A DNA stretch of 64,000 bases from Palsa-1248 sp963737835 (GCA_963737835.1 CAVTUH010000001.1:2418001-2482000), one strand, 5' to 3'. Shown: positions 27,012-35,273, numbered from the stretch's first letter. The notes: generated by a model from the sequence alone, not told the origin. Translations and numbers: made by a program.

Positions 27012-27127
27012 CGCCCGAGAGAGGAGTAAGGGGAAAGGAGAAAGGGGAAACCAACACTCCCCTACCGCCTTGGCCGTGTCTCCTTTCGCCTTTCTCCTCT
27101 CTCCTTTCTACGGATGCGAAGCGTCCG
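27000..27127. repeat. Heptamer-arm inverted element, family C, between convergent genes
   Basis: Hairpin gggcgcgtagcgccc holding the M61 stop codon; GAGAGGAG/GGAAAGGAGAAAGG units; a short core; the reverse complement (ctcctttcgcctttctcctctctcc) and a final short hairpin ggatgcgaagcgtcc touching the stop of the Tat-signal gene. It probably terminates both genes. Confidence 0.87.
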
Positions 27128-27895
27128 TTATCCCATCGACGTCGCGCGCAGATAGTGACAGCCCCCTTCTTCCGCGCGGATCACGCCAAAGATGCCGGAG
27201 GGGACGAGCGTGACGCCCGGGACGAGCCCGGCCTTGCATTCGCTCTGCACGGCTTCGACCTGTTGGTTGGTGCGAGTGGCGATCGTGCTCGAGAAGTGCA
27301 TGAGCGCCATGTTGCAGGCGAGGACGATGGCGCCGCGACCGATGAGTGCATTGAGGGTGCCGTCGGGCCACACCATCGAATACTTGTCGCCCGGCTTCGC
27401 ATTCATGAACGGGTTGCGGCGGGTCCACTTGCCGGTCGTCGGGTCCTTGAGCTTCTGGTCCTTCCCGATGAAGTCGTACTTCTCCCAGATGGCATCGCCC
27501 AACGCCATCGGGATGCCGCGATGGCGAATCACGAGGACGGCGCGGAGATCGGTGTCCTTGAGTTCGTAGACCTCTCCGAAATTGGTGTAGAACATCCGGG
27601 CGTGATGGAAGACCGTGCCGTCACCGATCTCGGGACTGTCGAACACTTGCCGGTGCTCGCCGGTCAATCGCTCGGTCCACGACAGGTCCCAGTTCTGTTT
27701 CGCGGGTGGTGTGCTGTGTGTGGCCGTGCCGGCCGCCGCCGCGCTGACGCCAGCGGTCTGAGGCCGCGCCGGCGCTGGCGCCTGTGCGCCAGGTTGCGCC
27801 TTTGCGCATGACGCAGTGGCCAGGGCGGCGGCACCGACTACGAGTTGGCCGAGGAAGTTGCGGCGATTGGGTTCGTCTGACTCGGAATGAGACAT
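27128..27895 (-). CDS. Tat-signal (lipo)protein of unknown function
   Basis: 255 residues from ATG 27895; the long in-frame extension upstream overlaps the neighbouring gene in another frame. The N-terminus has a twin-arginine motif (NRRNFLGQLVVGAAALATASC) that also contains a lipobox-like Cys. A low-complexity Ala/Pro segment follows, then a compact domain (VFDSPEIGDGTVFHHARMF, LRAVLVIRHRGIPMALGD, DGTLNALIGRGAIVLACN, ECKAGLVPGVTLVPSGIFG) resembling a DsrE-like alpha/beta fold, which I cannot confirm. It ends the iorA-like / membrane protein / Tat protein gene set. Confidence 0.7.
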   Translation of the reverse strand: MSHSESDEPNRRNFLGQLVVGAAALATASCAKAQPGAQAPAPARPQTAGVSAAAAGTATHSTPPAKQNWDLSWTERLTGEHRQVFDSPEIGDGTVFHHARMFYTNFGEVYELKDTDLRAVLVIRHRGIPMALGDAIWEKYDFIGKDQKLKDPTTGKWTRRNPFMNAKPGDKYSMVWPDGTLNALIGRGAIVLACNMALMHFSSTIATRTNQQVEAVQSECKAGLVPGVTLVPSGIFGVIRAEEGGCHYLRATSMG

Positions 27896-27917
27896 TGTTG
27901 TAAGGCTCAGTTTAGTG

Positions 27918-28296
27918 TCACCCGCGCGTCCCGGGATGCGCACGCTTGATCCTTGCCCCGAGCATCTCCCCGATCCCGATCGCGATGAGGCCGACGATGA
28001 GGTGCAGGACGCGGATGTAGACGTGTCGTGGGCCCGGCCACATGCCCGTTTGCAGCATGCCGAAGAGGAGGACGACGAACCCCCACACGACCGCGCGGAA
28101 GGCGAGGCCCCGCCCGGCTCGCGCGCGGAACCCGAGCGCAGCGAGGCACCAGAGCGAGAAGACGAAGAGCACTCCCAGCGCTGCATGCGGCTGTGCGAGA
28201 TCGCTGCGGCCGGTCCAGATGAGCGCGCCAAGGATAATCAACAGGAGACCGGTCAGCCGGAGAGCCAGTCCGCGTGATGCGGAGCGTGCGTGCCAT
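27918..28296 (-). CDS. Four-helix membrane protein (frameshifted as sequenced)
   Basis: ATG 28296 has an excellent Shine-Dalgarno (aaggag, 9 bases ahead) and begins MARTLRIT; the hydrophobic frame begins GLALRLTGLLLIILGALIW one base off. Dropping one base near 28270-28275 joins them to about 125 residues with four membrane helices and a histidine in two of them (PHAALG, LHLIVG). In this context a small cytochrome-b-like or quinone-facing membrane anchor is possible but not shown. 22 bases separate its stop from the Tat-signal gene; the [2Fe-2S] protein gene lies upstream on the same strand. Confidence 0.62.
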
Positions 28297-28429
28297 GTGG
28301 GCCGGCTCCTTGGCGAGCGGTGCGGAGGTGGCGGAGGAGGGTGGGCGGTTGGGCGGGTGGTGAGCGGGACGGCGGGACGGTCGCGCGCATGATGCGCTCG
28401 GTCCGAACCTCCTGGCGCTCGAGCGCGTG

Positions 28430-28888
28430 CTAGGCCTTGGCGTTCGTTGCCGCGGTGTGGATCGCCGCGCGAATGCGCACGTAGGTCCCGCAGCGGCAGA
28501 TGTTGCCGCGCATTGCCCGATCGATGTCCGCGTCGCTTGGTTGCGGCGTTTGGGCCAACAGCGATGCGGCCTGCATGATCTGGCCGCTCTGGCAATAACC
28601 GCACTGCGGCACGTTGTGCGTCCGCCAGGCGTGCTGCACCGGGTGGCTGCCGTCAGCGCTCAATCCCTCGATCGTGGTAATGTGCTTCCCTGCTGCGGCG
28701 GCGATGGGGGTCTGGCATCCCCGTACGGCGACGCCGTCGAGGTGGACCGTGCAGGCGCCGCAGGCGCCGAGCCCGCAGCCGAATTTCGTCCCCGTGAGTC
28801 CGAGTTCATCGCGGACGTACCACAACACGGGCATCGTCGCGTCGCCCGCGAACTCCTTGGCAATCCCGTTCACCGTGAGCCGAATCAC
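28430..28888 (-). CDS. [2Fe-2S] subunit of a molybdenum hydroxylase (IorA/CoxS-like)
   Basis: 152 residues from GTG 28888, chosen for the GGAGG seven bases upstream and the family start IRLTVNGI. The plant-type [2Fe-2S] cluster motif is GCGLGACGACTVHLDG with a later Cys, and the second cluster motif is CGYCQSGQI...CRCGTY. This subunit passes electrons from a molybdenum-cytosine-dinucleotide subunit to an acceptor. The matching large subunit is encoded about 2.9 kb away (31769-34078) on the same strand, with an ECF operon between. A 312-base gap upstream holds no convincing gene. Confidence 0.9.
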   Translation of the reverse strand: MIRLTVNGIAKEFAGDATMPVLWYVRDELGLTGTKFGCGLGACGACTVHLDGVAVRGCQTPIAAAAGKHITTIEGLSADGSHPVQHAWRTHNVPQCGYCQSGQIMQAASLLAQTPQPSDADIDRAMRGNICRCGTYVRIRAAIHTAATNAKA

Positions 28889-29201
28889 GCCAACCCTCCG
28901 CGATATCCGCTTCCCAACTAACCACGGAGTACCATGGCTTGCAACCCGGCGGCCATGGAACGACCGGGACTCGGGACTCGGGAACCGCAGGGACGAGCAA
29001 CGATCCGAGAAGGCCCGGGTCTTCGGGAGGTCTGCTGCCGAGCTCGAGCGTCGGACGCTGGGATGATCGGCAACCCCCCAACGTCGAAAGGGTCTCGTGC
29101 GAAAGGATAAGCAGGAGAAGTTGGGTCGGCACGAAGTCGGGCACGTCGGCGCGACGGTCCGTGCCTGTCCGCATCGACTAACAGACCTGGAGACCTTCCG
29201 A

Positions 29202-29612
29202 ATGTTGTTCACTCATCGACCGACCGACCGTTTGCGGGCCGTAGTGACGTCAGCACTGGTTGCGTTGGCTGTCACGGCCGCAGTGCCCGTGATCGCGCGG
29301 GCGCAGGCGCCAGCCGGTCAGGGAATGGGAGGCGGCGGGGGCGGAGGCGGCCGCATGATGGCGGCCATGTTTGACGGGATCACGCTGAGCGACGCGCAGC
29401 GGAAAACGGTCGACTCGATTCGAACGTCATATCAGCCACAAATGCAGCAACTGCGGTCCCAAGGCCCAGGCAGCCGCCCGCAGATGCACGACCTTATGAA
29501 GAAAGAGACCGCAGACTTCCGCGGCGTCCTCACACCGGACCAGCAAGGCACGTTCGACAAGAACGTCGCCGCAATGCAGGCGCGAATGCAGAGTGGGGGC
29601 GGCGGGCGCTAA
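29202..29612 (+). CDS. Exported LTxxQ-motif (Spy/CpxP-like) protein
   Basis: 136 residues from ATG 29202; a longer in-frame ORF is rejected because this ATG starts a clean Sec signal (LVALAVTAAVPVIARAQA). A Gly-rich stretch follows, then a helical domain with the paired motif LSDAQRKTVDSIR and LTPDQQGTFDKN. Spy/CpxP-type proteins are periplasmic chaperones or sensors of envelope stress. The stop TAA is in the loop of a perfect hairpin shared with the convergent Spy-like gene. Confidence 0.82.
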   Translation: MLFTHRPTDRLRAVVTSALVALAVTAAVPVIARAQAPAGQGMGGGGGGGGRMMAAMFDGITLSDAQRKTVDSIRTSYQPQMQQLRSQGPGSRPQMHDLMKKETADFRGVLTPDQQGTFDKNVAAMQARMQSGGGGR

Positions 29613-29622
29613 AGCGCCCGCC
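29601..29622. terminator. Two-way hairpin holding both stop codons
   Basis: ggcgggcgct-aa-agcgcccgcc is a perfect 10-bp stem with a two-base loop. TAA of the plus-strand gene (29610-29612) and TAG of the minus-strand gene (29611-29609) both lie at the loop, so the two Spy-like genes overlap by four bases tail to tail. The stem is the same GGGCGCT-AA-AGCGCCC unit found in the repeat elements. Confidence 0.75.
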
Positions 29623-30064
29623 CGGGGCCACGAGGGCGGAGGCTGTCCCGATGGGCTCGAATCGCGGCCAGTTTCTGGCGCTGCTCGGGCGTCAGGACGC
29701 GATCGACGGCAGCGCGAGTGGAGTCCATGAGGGCGTGCATCCGGACGCCGATCGAATCAGCGAGGGCGCGGCGCTTGGCCATCTGCTGCGAGAGGATCGA
29801 GTCGACCTGCGTCTTCTGCGCCGGCGTGAGTGCGAGCTCCGATTCGATATGTTGCCGGACGACATCACGCGGTGCGCCCGGTCGGCCGCCGGGTCCCCGT
29901 CCGACGAAGGCTCCCCGGCCGCCGTGGCCACGCAGCAGCAACCCGCGGTCCACGGCGACGCCCAGGACGAGTCCCGTCACGAGCGCGAGCGCGACGACCA
30001 GCGCGGCCACGAGCCGCGGGCCACTCGCGGTGGGTGAGGCGTCAGGGCCGCGGGGATTGGTCAT
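29609..30064 (-). CDS. Membrane-anchored LTxxQ (Spy-like / heavy-metal sensor-like) protein
   Basis: 151 residues. One N-terminal membrane segment (LVAALVVALALVTGLVLGVAV), a Gly/Arg linker, then an LTxxQ helical hairpin: LTPAQKTQVDSILSQQM and LTPEQRQKLAAIR. It is the last gene of a coupled ECF sigma / anti-sigma-like / Spy operon; its ATG overlaps the preceding stop (ATGA). By analogy with CnrX/ZraP-type proteins it may be the periplasmic sensor for the sigma system, which is inference. Confidence 0.82.
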   Translation of the reverse strand: MTNPRGPDASPTASGPRLVAALVVALALVTGLVLGVAVDRGLLLRGHGGRGAFVGRGPGGRPGAPRDVVRQHIESELALTPAQKTQVDSILSQQMAKRRALADSIGVRMHALMDSTRAAVDRVLTPEQRQKLAAIRAHRDSLRPRGPGRAL

Positions 30065-30546
30065 CGTCCGTCGACCAGCGCCGAGAACAGCGAATCACGC
30101 GTGATCGGCCCGGCCTCGGTGAACGCGGCTTCGGTCGCCGGCGATCCGAGCATGACCGCATCGACACCGTCAGTCGTGGCCGTCATCTCGGCCGTGCTCG
30201 CGGCGTCAGTCACGGGTGACGCCGCGGGGTTCGCGATCACGAGCGCCGTCGCCACTGCGATCATCGCGACCGCTGCGGCGAGCGCGGGGCGTGCCCACCC
30301 GGCGGTGACTTCCCACCACGCTCGCACGCGCCAACGCAGCACGCCCGCGCGTCCGCCGAGTGTGCGCCGGCGCCCGAGTTCTGCGTCAGCTGCGGAGACG
30401 ATACGCGCTGCGACCGCACCCCAATCGACGGCATCGTATGGCGGTCGGCACGCGTACGTCCGGACCAGCATCGAGACTGGATCCACGTCGCCGATCCTGG
30501 CGGTCACGGGCTGCTCATGCGCGTCATGCGATCGATCGTTTGGCAT
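30061..30546 (-). CDS. Putative anti-sigma factor with one membrane helix
   Basis: 161 residues. A cytoplasmic N-terminal half (YDAVDWGAVAARIVSAADAE) is followed by one transmembrane helix (ALAAAVAMIAVATALVIA) and an acidic periplasmic tail. No zinc-binding HxxxCxxC motif is visible, so it is not a classical ZAS anti-sigma. The position six bases after an ECF sigma gene and overlapping the Spy-like gene by ATGA is the main evidence for an anti-sigma role. Confidence 0.68.
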   Translation of the reverse strand: MPNDRSHDAHEQPVTARIGDVDPVSMLVRTYACRPPYDAVDWGAVAARIVSAADAELGRRRTLGGRAGVLRWRVRAWWEVTAGWARPALAAAVAMIAVATALVIANPAASPVTDAASTAEMTATTDGVDAVMLGSPATEAAFTEAGPITRDSLFSALVDGR

Positions 30547-30552
30547 ATACGG

Positions 30553-31368
30553 TCACCTCTCGGAGTCCGGATGGCGGCGCACGGAGCGGCTCTGCGCTTG
30601 GCTCGTCGGACTATGGGGTTGTTCGTTGGATTCTGCGCCCTCTGCGTCAGGAGCGGTTTCAGGCTGGGGTCCGACGAGCGACGCCAGCAGGCGGCGCAGC
30701 TTGTGGCGGGCTGCCATCAGGTGCCACCGAACGGTCACGGGCGAAAGCTCGAGCGTGGCCGCGACATCGGCCGGGGAATATCCCTCGATGTCGATCAACT
30801 GCACAGCGAGTCGTTGCCGCTCTGGCAACAACGCGAGTGCTTCTCGCACGCGCTCCCGGATCTCGCGGCGTTCGGCCGCACGGTCCGGCGCCGCCGACGG
30901 CGCCGCCTCGATCGTCTCGACAGGCTCGATCCAGCCACGGACCAACCGGGTGCGCGCGCGTCGTGCACTGCGAGCATGGTTCAGCACCACTCGTGAGATC
31001 CACGGACCGAATGGCCGGGTCGCATCGAACGTGTCCAATCGGGCCAACGCCGCAATGAACGCCTGTTGGACGGCATCTTCCGCGTCTTCGCGATGCTGCA
31101 ACACGTGATACGCGATCCCGAACGCGTTGCGCATGTGCCGATTGACCAGTCCCGAAAACGCCGCGACGTCCCCGGCACGCACACGCGCGACGAGCGCTGC
31201 GTCGCTCTCCGTTGCCGACGCGCCCGAGATGTCCCGGTCGCCTGTCCGCTCGCCGCCCAGAGTCGCACGAGGCGTTGAGCCGTCGAGAGCACGAGGAGAC
31301 CGACCTGTACCGCGTCGAGGTGTCAGAGTCCGAGTCGTCAGATGGGAGTGTGTTCGCCTACCCCTCAC
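30553..31368 (-). CDS. ECF-family RNA polymerase sigma factor
   Basis: Region 2 is clear: LVARVRAGDVAAFSGLVNRH, then YHVLQHREDAEDAVQQAFIA and FGPWISRVVLNHAR; region 4 has LALLPERQRLAVQLIDIEGY and SPADVAATLELSPVTVRWHL. About 235-270 residues. The start is uncertain: GTG 31368 is the nearest standard codon that avoids a REP-like palindrome at 31411-31436 upstream, yet family members begin close to SDAALVARV (about 31225), so part of the N-terminus may not be real. It leads a tightly packed operon with the anti-sigma-like and Spy-like genes and probably responds to envelope or metal stress. Confidence 0.87.
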   Translation of the reverse strand: MRGRRTHSHLTTRTLTPRRGTGRSPRALDGSTPRATLGGERTGDRDISGASATESDAALVARVRAGDVAAFSGLVNRHMRNAFGIAYHVLQHREDAEDAVQQAFIAALARLDTFDATRPFGPWISRVVLNHARSARRARTRLVRGWIEPVETIEAAPSAAPDRAAERREIRERVREALALLPERQRLAVQLIDIEGYSPADVAATLELSPVTVRWHLMAARHKLRRLLASLVGPQPETAPDAEGAESNEQPHSPTSQAQSRSVRRHPDSER

Positions 31369-31410
31369 TACTCCATACACGGGCTGGCCGTTGGAGTTCG
31401 TCGGCCGCAC

Positions 31411-31436
31411 CACCGGCGACGCATGCGTCGCCCCTA
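31411..31436. repeat. Single REP-like palindrome
   Basis: ccggcgacgcatgcgtcgcccc, same family as the array at 6751-7140. It lies upstream of the sigma gene, within its possible N-terminal coding extension. Confidence 0.7.
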
Positions 31437-31448
31437 CAGCGCGCGCAG

Positions 31449-31616
31449 TCATGGTTGCACACCGAGCGCGACGCGCGCGCCCGCCACGAGGTGGGCGCTG
31501 ATCGCCAGCGGGACCGCGATGAGCGCGATGCCGCTGTATTGAATGATGTCGGCCGCCACCAGGAGCCACGTGGTGCGGGGTGGCAAGCGGCGCAGGGCGC
31601 GGAGTGGAAGCAGCAT
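31449..31616 (-). CDS. Small hydrophobic protein, possible
   Basis: 55 residues from ATG 31616 (MLLPLRALRRLPPRTTWLLV, then AADIIQYSGIALIAVPLAIS), with a basic N-terminus and one or two membrane helices. No Shine-Dalgarno and no family. It lies between the ECF sigma gene and the family A element; kept because the hydrophobic profile looks designed rather than random. Confidence 0.35.
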   Translation of the reverse strand: MLLPLRALRRLPPRTTWLLVAADIIQYSGIALIAVPLAISAHLVAGARVALGVQP

Positions 31617-31654
31617 ACTACCAGCAATACCGCTGCAGGGGCCCACGTGTTGGG

Positions 31655-31772
31655 TGTGGACGTTAGACGTTGGACGTTAGACGTTGGACGCAAACCTCGA
31701 GGCCAGCTGGACGCACCGTGGCTGGCCTCGAGGTTTGTCTGCAACGTCTAACGTCCAACGTCCAACGTCTAG
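31655..31772. repeat. Heptamer-arm inverted element, family A (copy 4), best-preserved hairpin
   Basis: Left arm GACGTTA/GACGTTG heptamers (31660-31689), perfect 17-bp inner stem (caaacctcgaggccagc at 31691-31707 with its complement at 31721-31737), 13-base loop tggacgcaccgtg, right arm 31742-31772. Read on the minus strand the right arm begins TAGACGTTGG and that TAG is the stop codon of the molybdenum hydroxylase gene. Confidence 0.92.
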
Positions 31773-34078
31773 CTTTGGGCTATCGCTCCTGGCTTCAATT
31801 GATCCGCAATGGGCAGTGAGCGAATCCGGCGGCCCGTGGCGGCGAAGATCGCGTTGCAGAGGGCGGGCGCCGTGGGCGGCAGGCCGGGCTCGCCGATGCC
31901 GGCAGGCTTGGCCGTGCTCGGCACGAGGTGCACGCGAATCTCGTGGGGCGCCTGATCCATCCGAAGGACCTGGTACCGATCGAAGTTCGACTGGTCGGTG
32001 CGACCCCCGGTGAAGGTGATCTCGCTGTGCAGCGCGTTGCCCAATCCCATGATCGTCGCGCCTTCGATCTGTGAGACCGCGCGTTCGGGATGCGCGATGA
32101 AGCCCGCATCGACGGCGACGTCGACGCGTGGAATCGTGATCGCGCCGTCCGGACGTACCTCCACCTGCACGACGGACGCGACGTAGGTCAGGAAGCTGCG
32201 ATGGACCGCGATGCCGCGGCCTTGCCCTGCGCTCAGTGGCTGACCCCATCCCGACTGTTGCGCCGCGAGCTCCACGACGCCGCGGAATCGCGCAGTGTCG
32301 ATCGGATAGTCCTCGAAGGACGCATCGTAGTTCGACGGTTTCCCCGTGATGCCCGCGTGGGCCATGTCGATGACATGGTCAGGCCCGAGCAAGTCGAGTA
32401 TGAAGTCCTTCGGGTCGCGGTGCGCCGCGTGGGCGAGCTCGTCGATGAACGATGCGATCGCGAAGCCATGGGGGATGTTGATCACCGACCGGAGCCATCC
32501 GATGCGCGTGTGTGCCGTCGCCGGCCCCGCTTCGCCTCGCAGATTCGCGATCGCGTACGGGAAATCGGTCACGCCCATCCCGAGCTCCCCTTCGTCCTGA
32601 TACAACACGTTCTGCTGAAACGTCGAGTTGATCGCGGGCAGTGCAGACCGATGGAGCCAGGCGACGACCTTGCCGTTGGCGTCGAGTCCGGCCTCGAGCC
32701 GCTCCGCCGCGACCGCGTGATAGTAGTCGTGTTGCAGATCGTCTTCGCGGGTCCACAGCACCTTGACGGGTGCGCCGACCGCGTGGGACAGGAGCGCGGC
32801 CTCGACAATGAAGTCGTGCATCGATTTTCGTCCGAACGCACCACCCAACAACGTGACGTGGAGGGTGACTTTGTCGGCCGTTATGCCCAGCGCCTTCGCG
32901 ACCGCATCGCGCGCGCCTTGGGGCGACTGCGACGGGGCCCACACTTCGCACCCCGCCGCTGTCACCGACGCCAGCGCGGCGGGCGGTTCCATCGAGGCGT
33001 GCGCCAGGTGTGGGATGTAGTACTCGGCGCTGAGCCGTTGCGCGGCACGCTCGAGCGCAGCGGCCGCGTTGCCCTGCGTCCGGGCCACCTTGCCGGCCGA
33101 GCGCACTGAGCGCTCCAGCGCCGTCCGGTATGTCGCGCTGGTGTACGCGGCGTTGGGACCGTCCCGCCAGGTGAGTTTGAGTGCGTTGCGTCCCTTGATG
33201 GCCGCCCAGCTGTTGGTGGCGACGACGGCCACGCCACCAAGTGGCGACATCCCGGATGGCGGCGGGGTGAAGGGGATCCGCACGATGCGCTCGACGCCGG
33301 CCACGGCCCGTGCCGCGCGATCGTCGATGCGGGTGAGTCTCCCGCCATACACAGGTGGCCGAGCAATGACGGCGAACTTCATCCCGGGCAACTGCTGGTC
33401 GATGCCATAGCGTGCGCGACCGACCGTCATGTCCGACAGATCGACCATGGGGACGCCCTTGCCGATCAACCGGAACTCGGACGGCTGCTTGAGTCGCAGC
33501 TGTTCCTTCGCCGGGACGGCGAGGGTGCGCGCCGTGGCGACAAGGTCCTTGTAGTCGATCGAGCGCCCGCTGGCTGTGTGAATCACGTGGTGCTGGCTGG
33601 CTCGCACATCGGCGACCGGGACGGTCCACTGCTGCGCGGCGGCCTGCTCCAGCATCGTGCGCGCCGTCGCCCCAGCCTCGCGGAATGGCTGCATGAAGCC
33701 GCGAATGCTCCACGAGCCGTCAGTGTCCTGATTGCCGTAGCGTTTGTCATCACCCGGGGCCTGCTCGACGCGTACGCGCGACCAGTCAGCTTCGAGCTCG
33801 TCGGCGAGGATCATCGCCAGTGTCGTCTTGGAGCCCTGGCCCATCTCGGATCGGTGGACGATGGCGGTGACGTCGCCGTCGTTGGCGATACGGAGATACA
33901 CCGCCGGCGCAAAGGATGCCTCAGTGGGCGCCGGGTCCGTCGTCCCGCCGCTCTTGGCGCCTCCGGCGGCGTAGCGATCGGAGATGCGGCGGCAGCCGGT
34001 TGCGGTGACGACCAGCACGAGTCCCCCGGCCGCGAGGTCTTGCAGGAACTCCCGCCGATCCATCGACGTCAATGACAT
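31769..34078 (-). CDS. Molybdopterin-binding large subunit, isoquinoline 1-oxidoreductase / aldehyde dehydrogenase-like (IorB)
   Basis: 769 residues from ATG 34078, preceded by GGAGGGGG. A twin-arginine signal (MDRREFLQDLAAGGLVLVV) marks export, as for IorB-type enzymes. Two Mo-cofactor-binding domains are recognisable: HRSEMGQGSKTTLAMILADE, HASMEPPAALA, VTLLGGAFGRKSMHDFIVEA and, near the end, GIGEPGLPPTAPALCNAIFA with the active-site Glu in GEPG. The family hydroxylates N-heterocycles or aldehydes; without FAD subunit it passes electrons through the IorA-type protein to a cytochrome or membrane acceptor. Its small subunit is probably the gene at 28430. Confidence 0.9.
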   Translation of the reverse strand: MSLTSMDRREFLQDLAAGGLVLVVTATGCRRISDRYAAGGAKSGGTTDPAPTEASFAPAVYLRIANDGDVTAIVHRSEMGQGSKTTLAMILADELEADWSRVRVEQAPGDDKRYGNQDTDGSWSIRGFMQPFREAGATARTMLEQAAAQQWTVPVADVRASQHHVIHTASGRSIDYKDLVATARTLAVPAKEQLRLKQPSEFRLIGKGVPMVDLSDMTVGRARYGIDQQLPGMKFAVIARPPVYGGRLTRIDDRAARAVAGVERIVRIPFTPPPSGMSPLGGVAVVATNSWAAIKGRNALKLTWRDGPNAAYTSATYRTALERSVRSAGKVARTQGNAAAALERAAQRLSAEYYIPHLAHASMEPPAALASVTAAGCEVWAPSQSPQGARDAVAKALGITADKVTLHVTLLGGAFGRKSMHDFIVEAALLSHAVGAPVKVLWTREDDLQHDYYHAVAAERLEAGLDANGKVVAWLHRSALPAINSTFQQNVLYQDEGELGMGVTDFPYAIANLRGEAGPATAHTRIGWLRSVINIPHGFAIASFIDELAHAAHRDPKDFILDLLGPDHVIDMAHAGITGKPSNYDASFEDYPIDTARFRGVVELAAQQSGWGQPLSAGQGRGIAVHRSFLTYVASVVQVEVRPDGAITIPRVDVAVDAGFIAHPERAVSQIEGATIMGLGNALHSEITFTGGRTDQSNFDRYQVLRMDQAPHEIRVHLVPSTAKPAGIGEPGLPPTAPALCNAIFAATGRRIRSLPIADQLKPGAIAQS

Positions 34079-34196
34079 TGACCCCCTCCAGTAGCGAGCC
34101 CGAGGCCCGTTCCTCGCTACAAAGTGTAGCAGTGACCGGCCGACGTGCCAGTTGCCACACCTCATTGCCCAGCGCCCCCCGTTGCCGTCCTCTGCC

Positions 34197-34637
34197 GTGG
34201 GTGATCTCCCTGCCCTGCCGCCGTCCGCGCCGCGGATCCTCATCGTCATGGCGGACCAGTGGCCGCGCGCGCTCTTGCGGGCTGCATTGCGGGAAGCCGG
34301 CTACGATGCCATCGGCACGCGGACCCTCGCCGGGGCACTTGCCTACCCTGCCCACGCTCCCGGTCGTGGTCCGGTGCGCGGGCTCGTGGTGGACTGGAGC
34401 GCCATCGATGGAGCGCCGGAGGCAGGGACCGCCGAGGTGCTGACGGAGCTGCGCCGCCGCCATGGCACGGTCCCCGTCGTGTTGCTTGCGTCCGCTGTTC
34501 ACGGAGATCCGCCCGGCCAGTGGACGCGCGTCATCCGGCGACCGTTTTCCGTCGAGGATGTGGTGCAGGTCGTTCTGGAACTCGTGCGCGGAGCAGAGGC
34601 GCCGGCCCTGGGGAATGGGGATCCAGGATCCCGGTGA
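34197..34637 (+). CDS. Receiver-like (pseudo-response-regulator) protein
   Basis: 146 residues from GTG 34197 (TTG 34152 is an alternative). The CheY-like pattern is clear: RILIVMADQWPRALLRAALR, LVVDWSAIDG with an aspartate at the phosphorylation position, VPVVLLASAV and IRRPFSVEDVVQVVLELV. The first acidic pair is weak (MAD) and the conserved KP near the end is RP, so normal phosphotransfer is doubtful. No output domain. Divergent from the molybdenum hydroxylase gene across 118 bases. Confidence 0.68.
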   Translation: MGDLPALPPSAPRILIVMADQWPRALLRAALREAGYDAIGTRTLAGALAYPAHAPGRGPVRGLVVDWSAIDGAPEAGTAEVLTELRRRHGTVPVVLLASAVHGDPPGQWTRVIRRPFSVEDVVQVVLELVRGAEAPALGNGDPGSR

Positions 34638-34736
34638 CCGACAGCGGACCGCGGGTCGTCCGTGAGAGCTTTCGCGCGGTCAGGGCGTGTAACTGATTGA
34701 CCACTCCGCTTTCAACCCGTGGCAACAGGAGGACCG

Positions 34737-35273
34737 ATGTCCGCCCGGTCGCCGTTGTTGATGCTTGCGTTGGTTGTCGTGTTTGTCCCGTCGGTGGGAC
34801 GTGATTTGGCGGCTCAGGTACGAGCCCCGATGGTCGCGCCGTCAGGGGCCTTGGCCCCAGTTCAGCCCATGGCGACCCCGACGACGGGGCGTGGCACCAC
34901 GCTGACCATCAACTGGGGCGATGCGTCGAGCGCCGCGCAGCCCGTCTCGCTCAACGTGATATCGTGGTCGTGGGGCACGGGCCCGACTGCCGCGGCCGGC
35001 GATCGGGTGGCAGCGCAGTCCCAAGGCCGCCAACTCAGCGTGGTCGTCCCTGGCGCCGCCGCTGGAACGTTCAGAGCGGTGCAGCAAGCCACTCAGATGG
35101 GTCGAGCCATGGAGCTGACGTTGACGAGTGTCGCTGCCAACGGACACTCAGCCACATGCCTTCTGCATCACGCCCTCATGAGCCAATGGTCCTCAGTCGC
35201 CTCGCCGGGGAACGCGATGATCAACTTTCGCGCGACCTTCGTGAGCTCGGGCTACCAGTGCACGACAGCGTGA
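34737..35273 (+). CDS. Exported Hcp-like (tube-fold) protein, tentative
   Basis: 178 residues from ATG 34737, with an AGGAGG seven bases ahead, and a Sec signal (LLMLALVVVFVPSVGRDLAA). The mature part has the strand order of Hcp/phage tail-tube proteins (VSLNVISWSWGTGP, QLSVVVPGAAAGTFRAVQQA, MELTLTSVA, CLLHHALMSQWSSVA, MINFRATFVSSGYQC). Hcp itself has no signal peptide, so a periplasmic or surface relative would be unusual. No other type VI gene is visible. A second protein of similar build follows. Confidence 0.6.
   Translation: MSARSPLLMLALVVVFVPSVGRDLAAQVRAPMVAPSGALAPVQPMATPTTGRGTTLTINWGDASSAAQPVSLNVISWSWGTGPTAAAGDRVAAQSQGRQLSVVVPGAAAGTFRAVQQATQMGRAMELTLTSVAANGHSATCLLHHALMSQWSSVASPGNAMINFRATFVSSGYQCTTA

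Noticed and set aside
28430..29212. Longer start for the [2Fe-2S] subunit
   Set aside because: The extra 108 residues are Ser/Arg-rich, lack conservation to the family, and a good ribosome site precedes GTG 28888.
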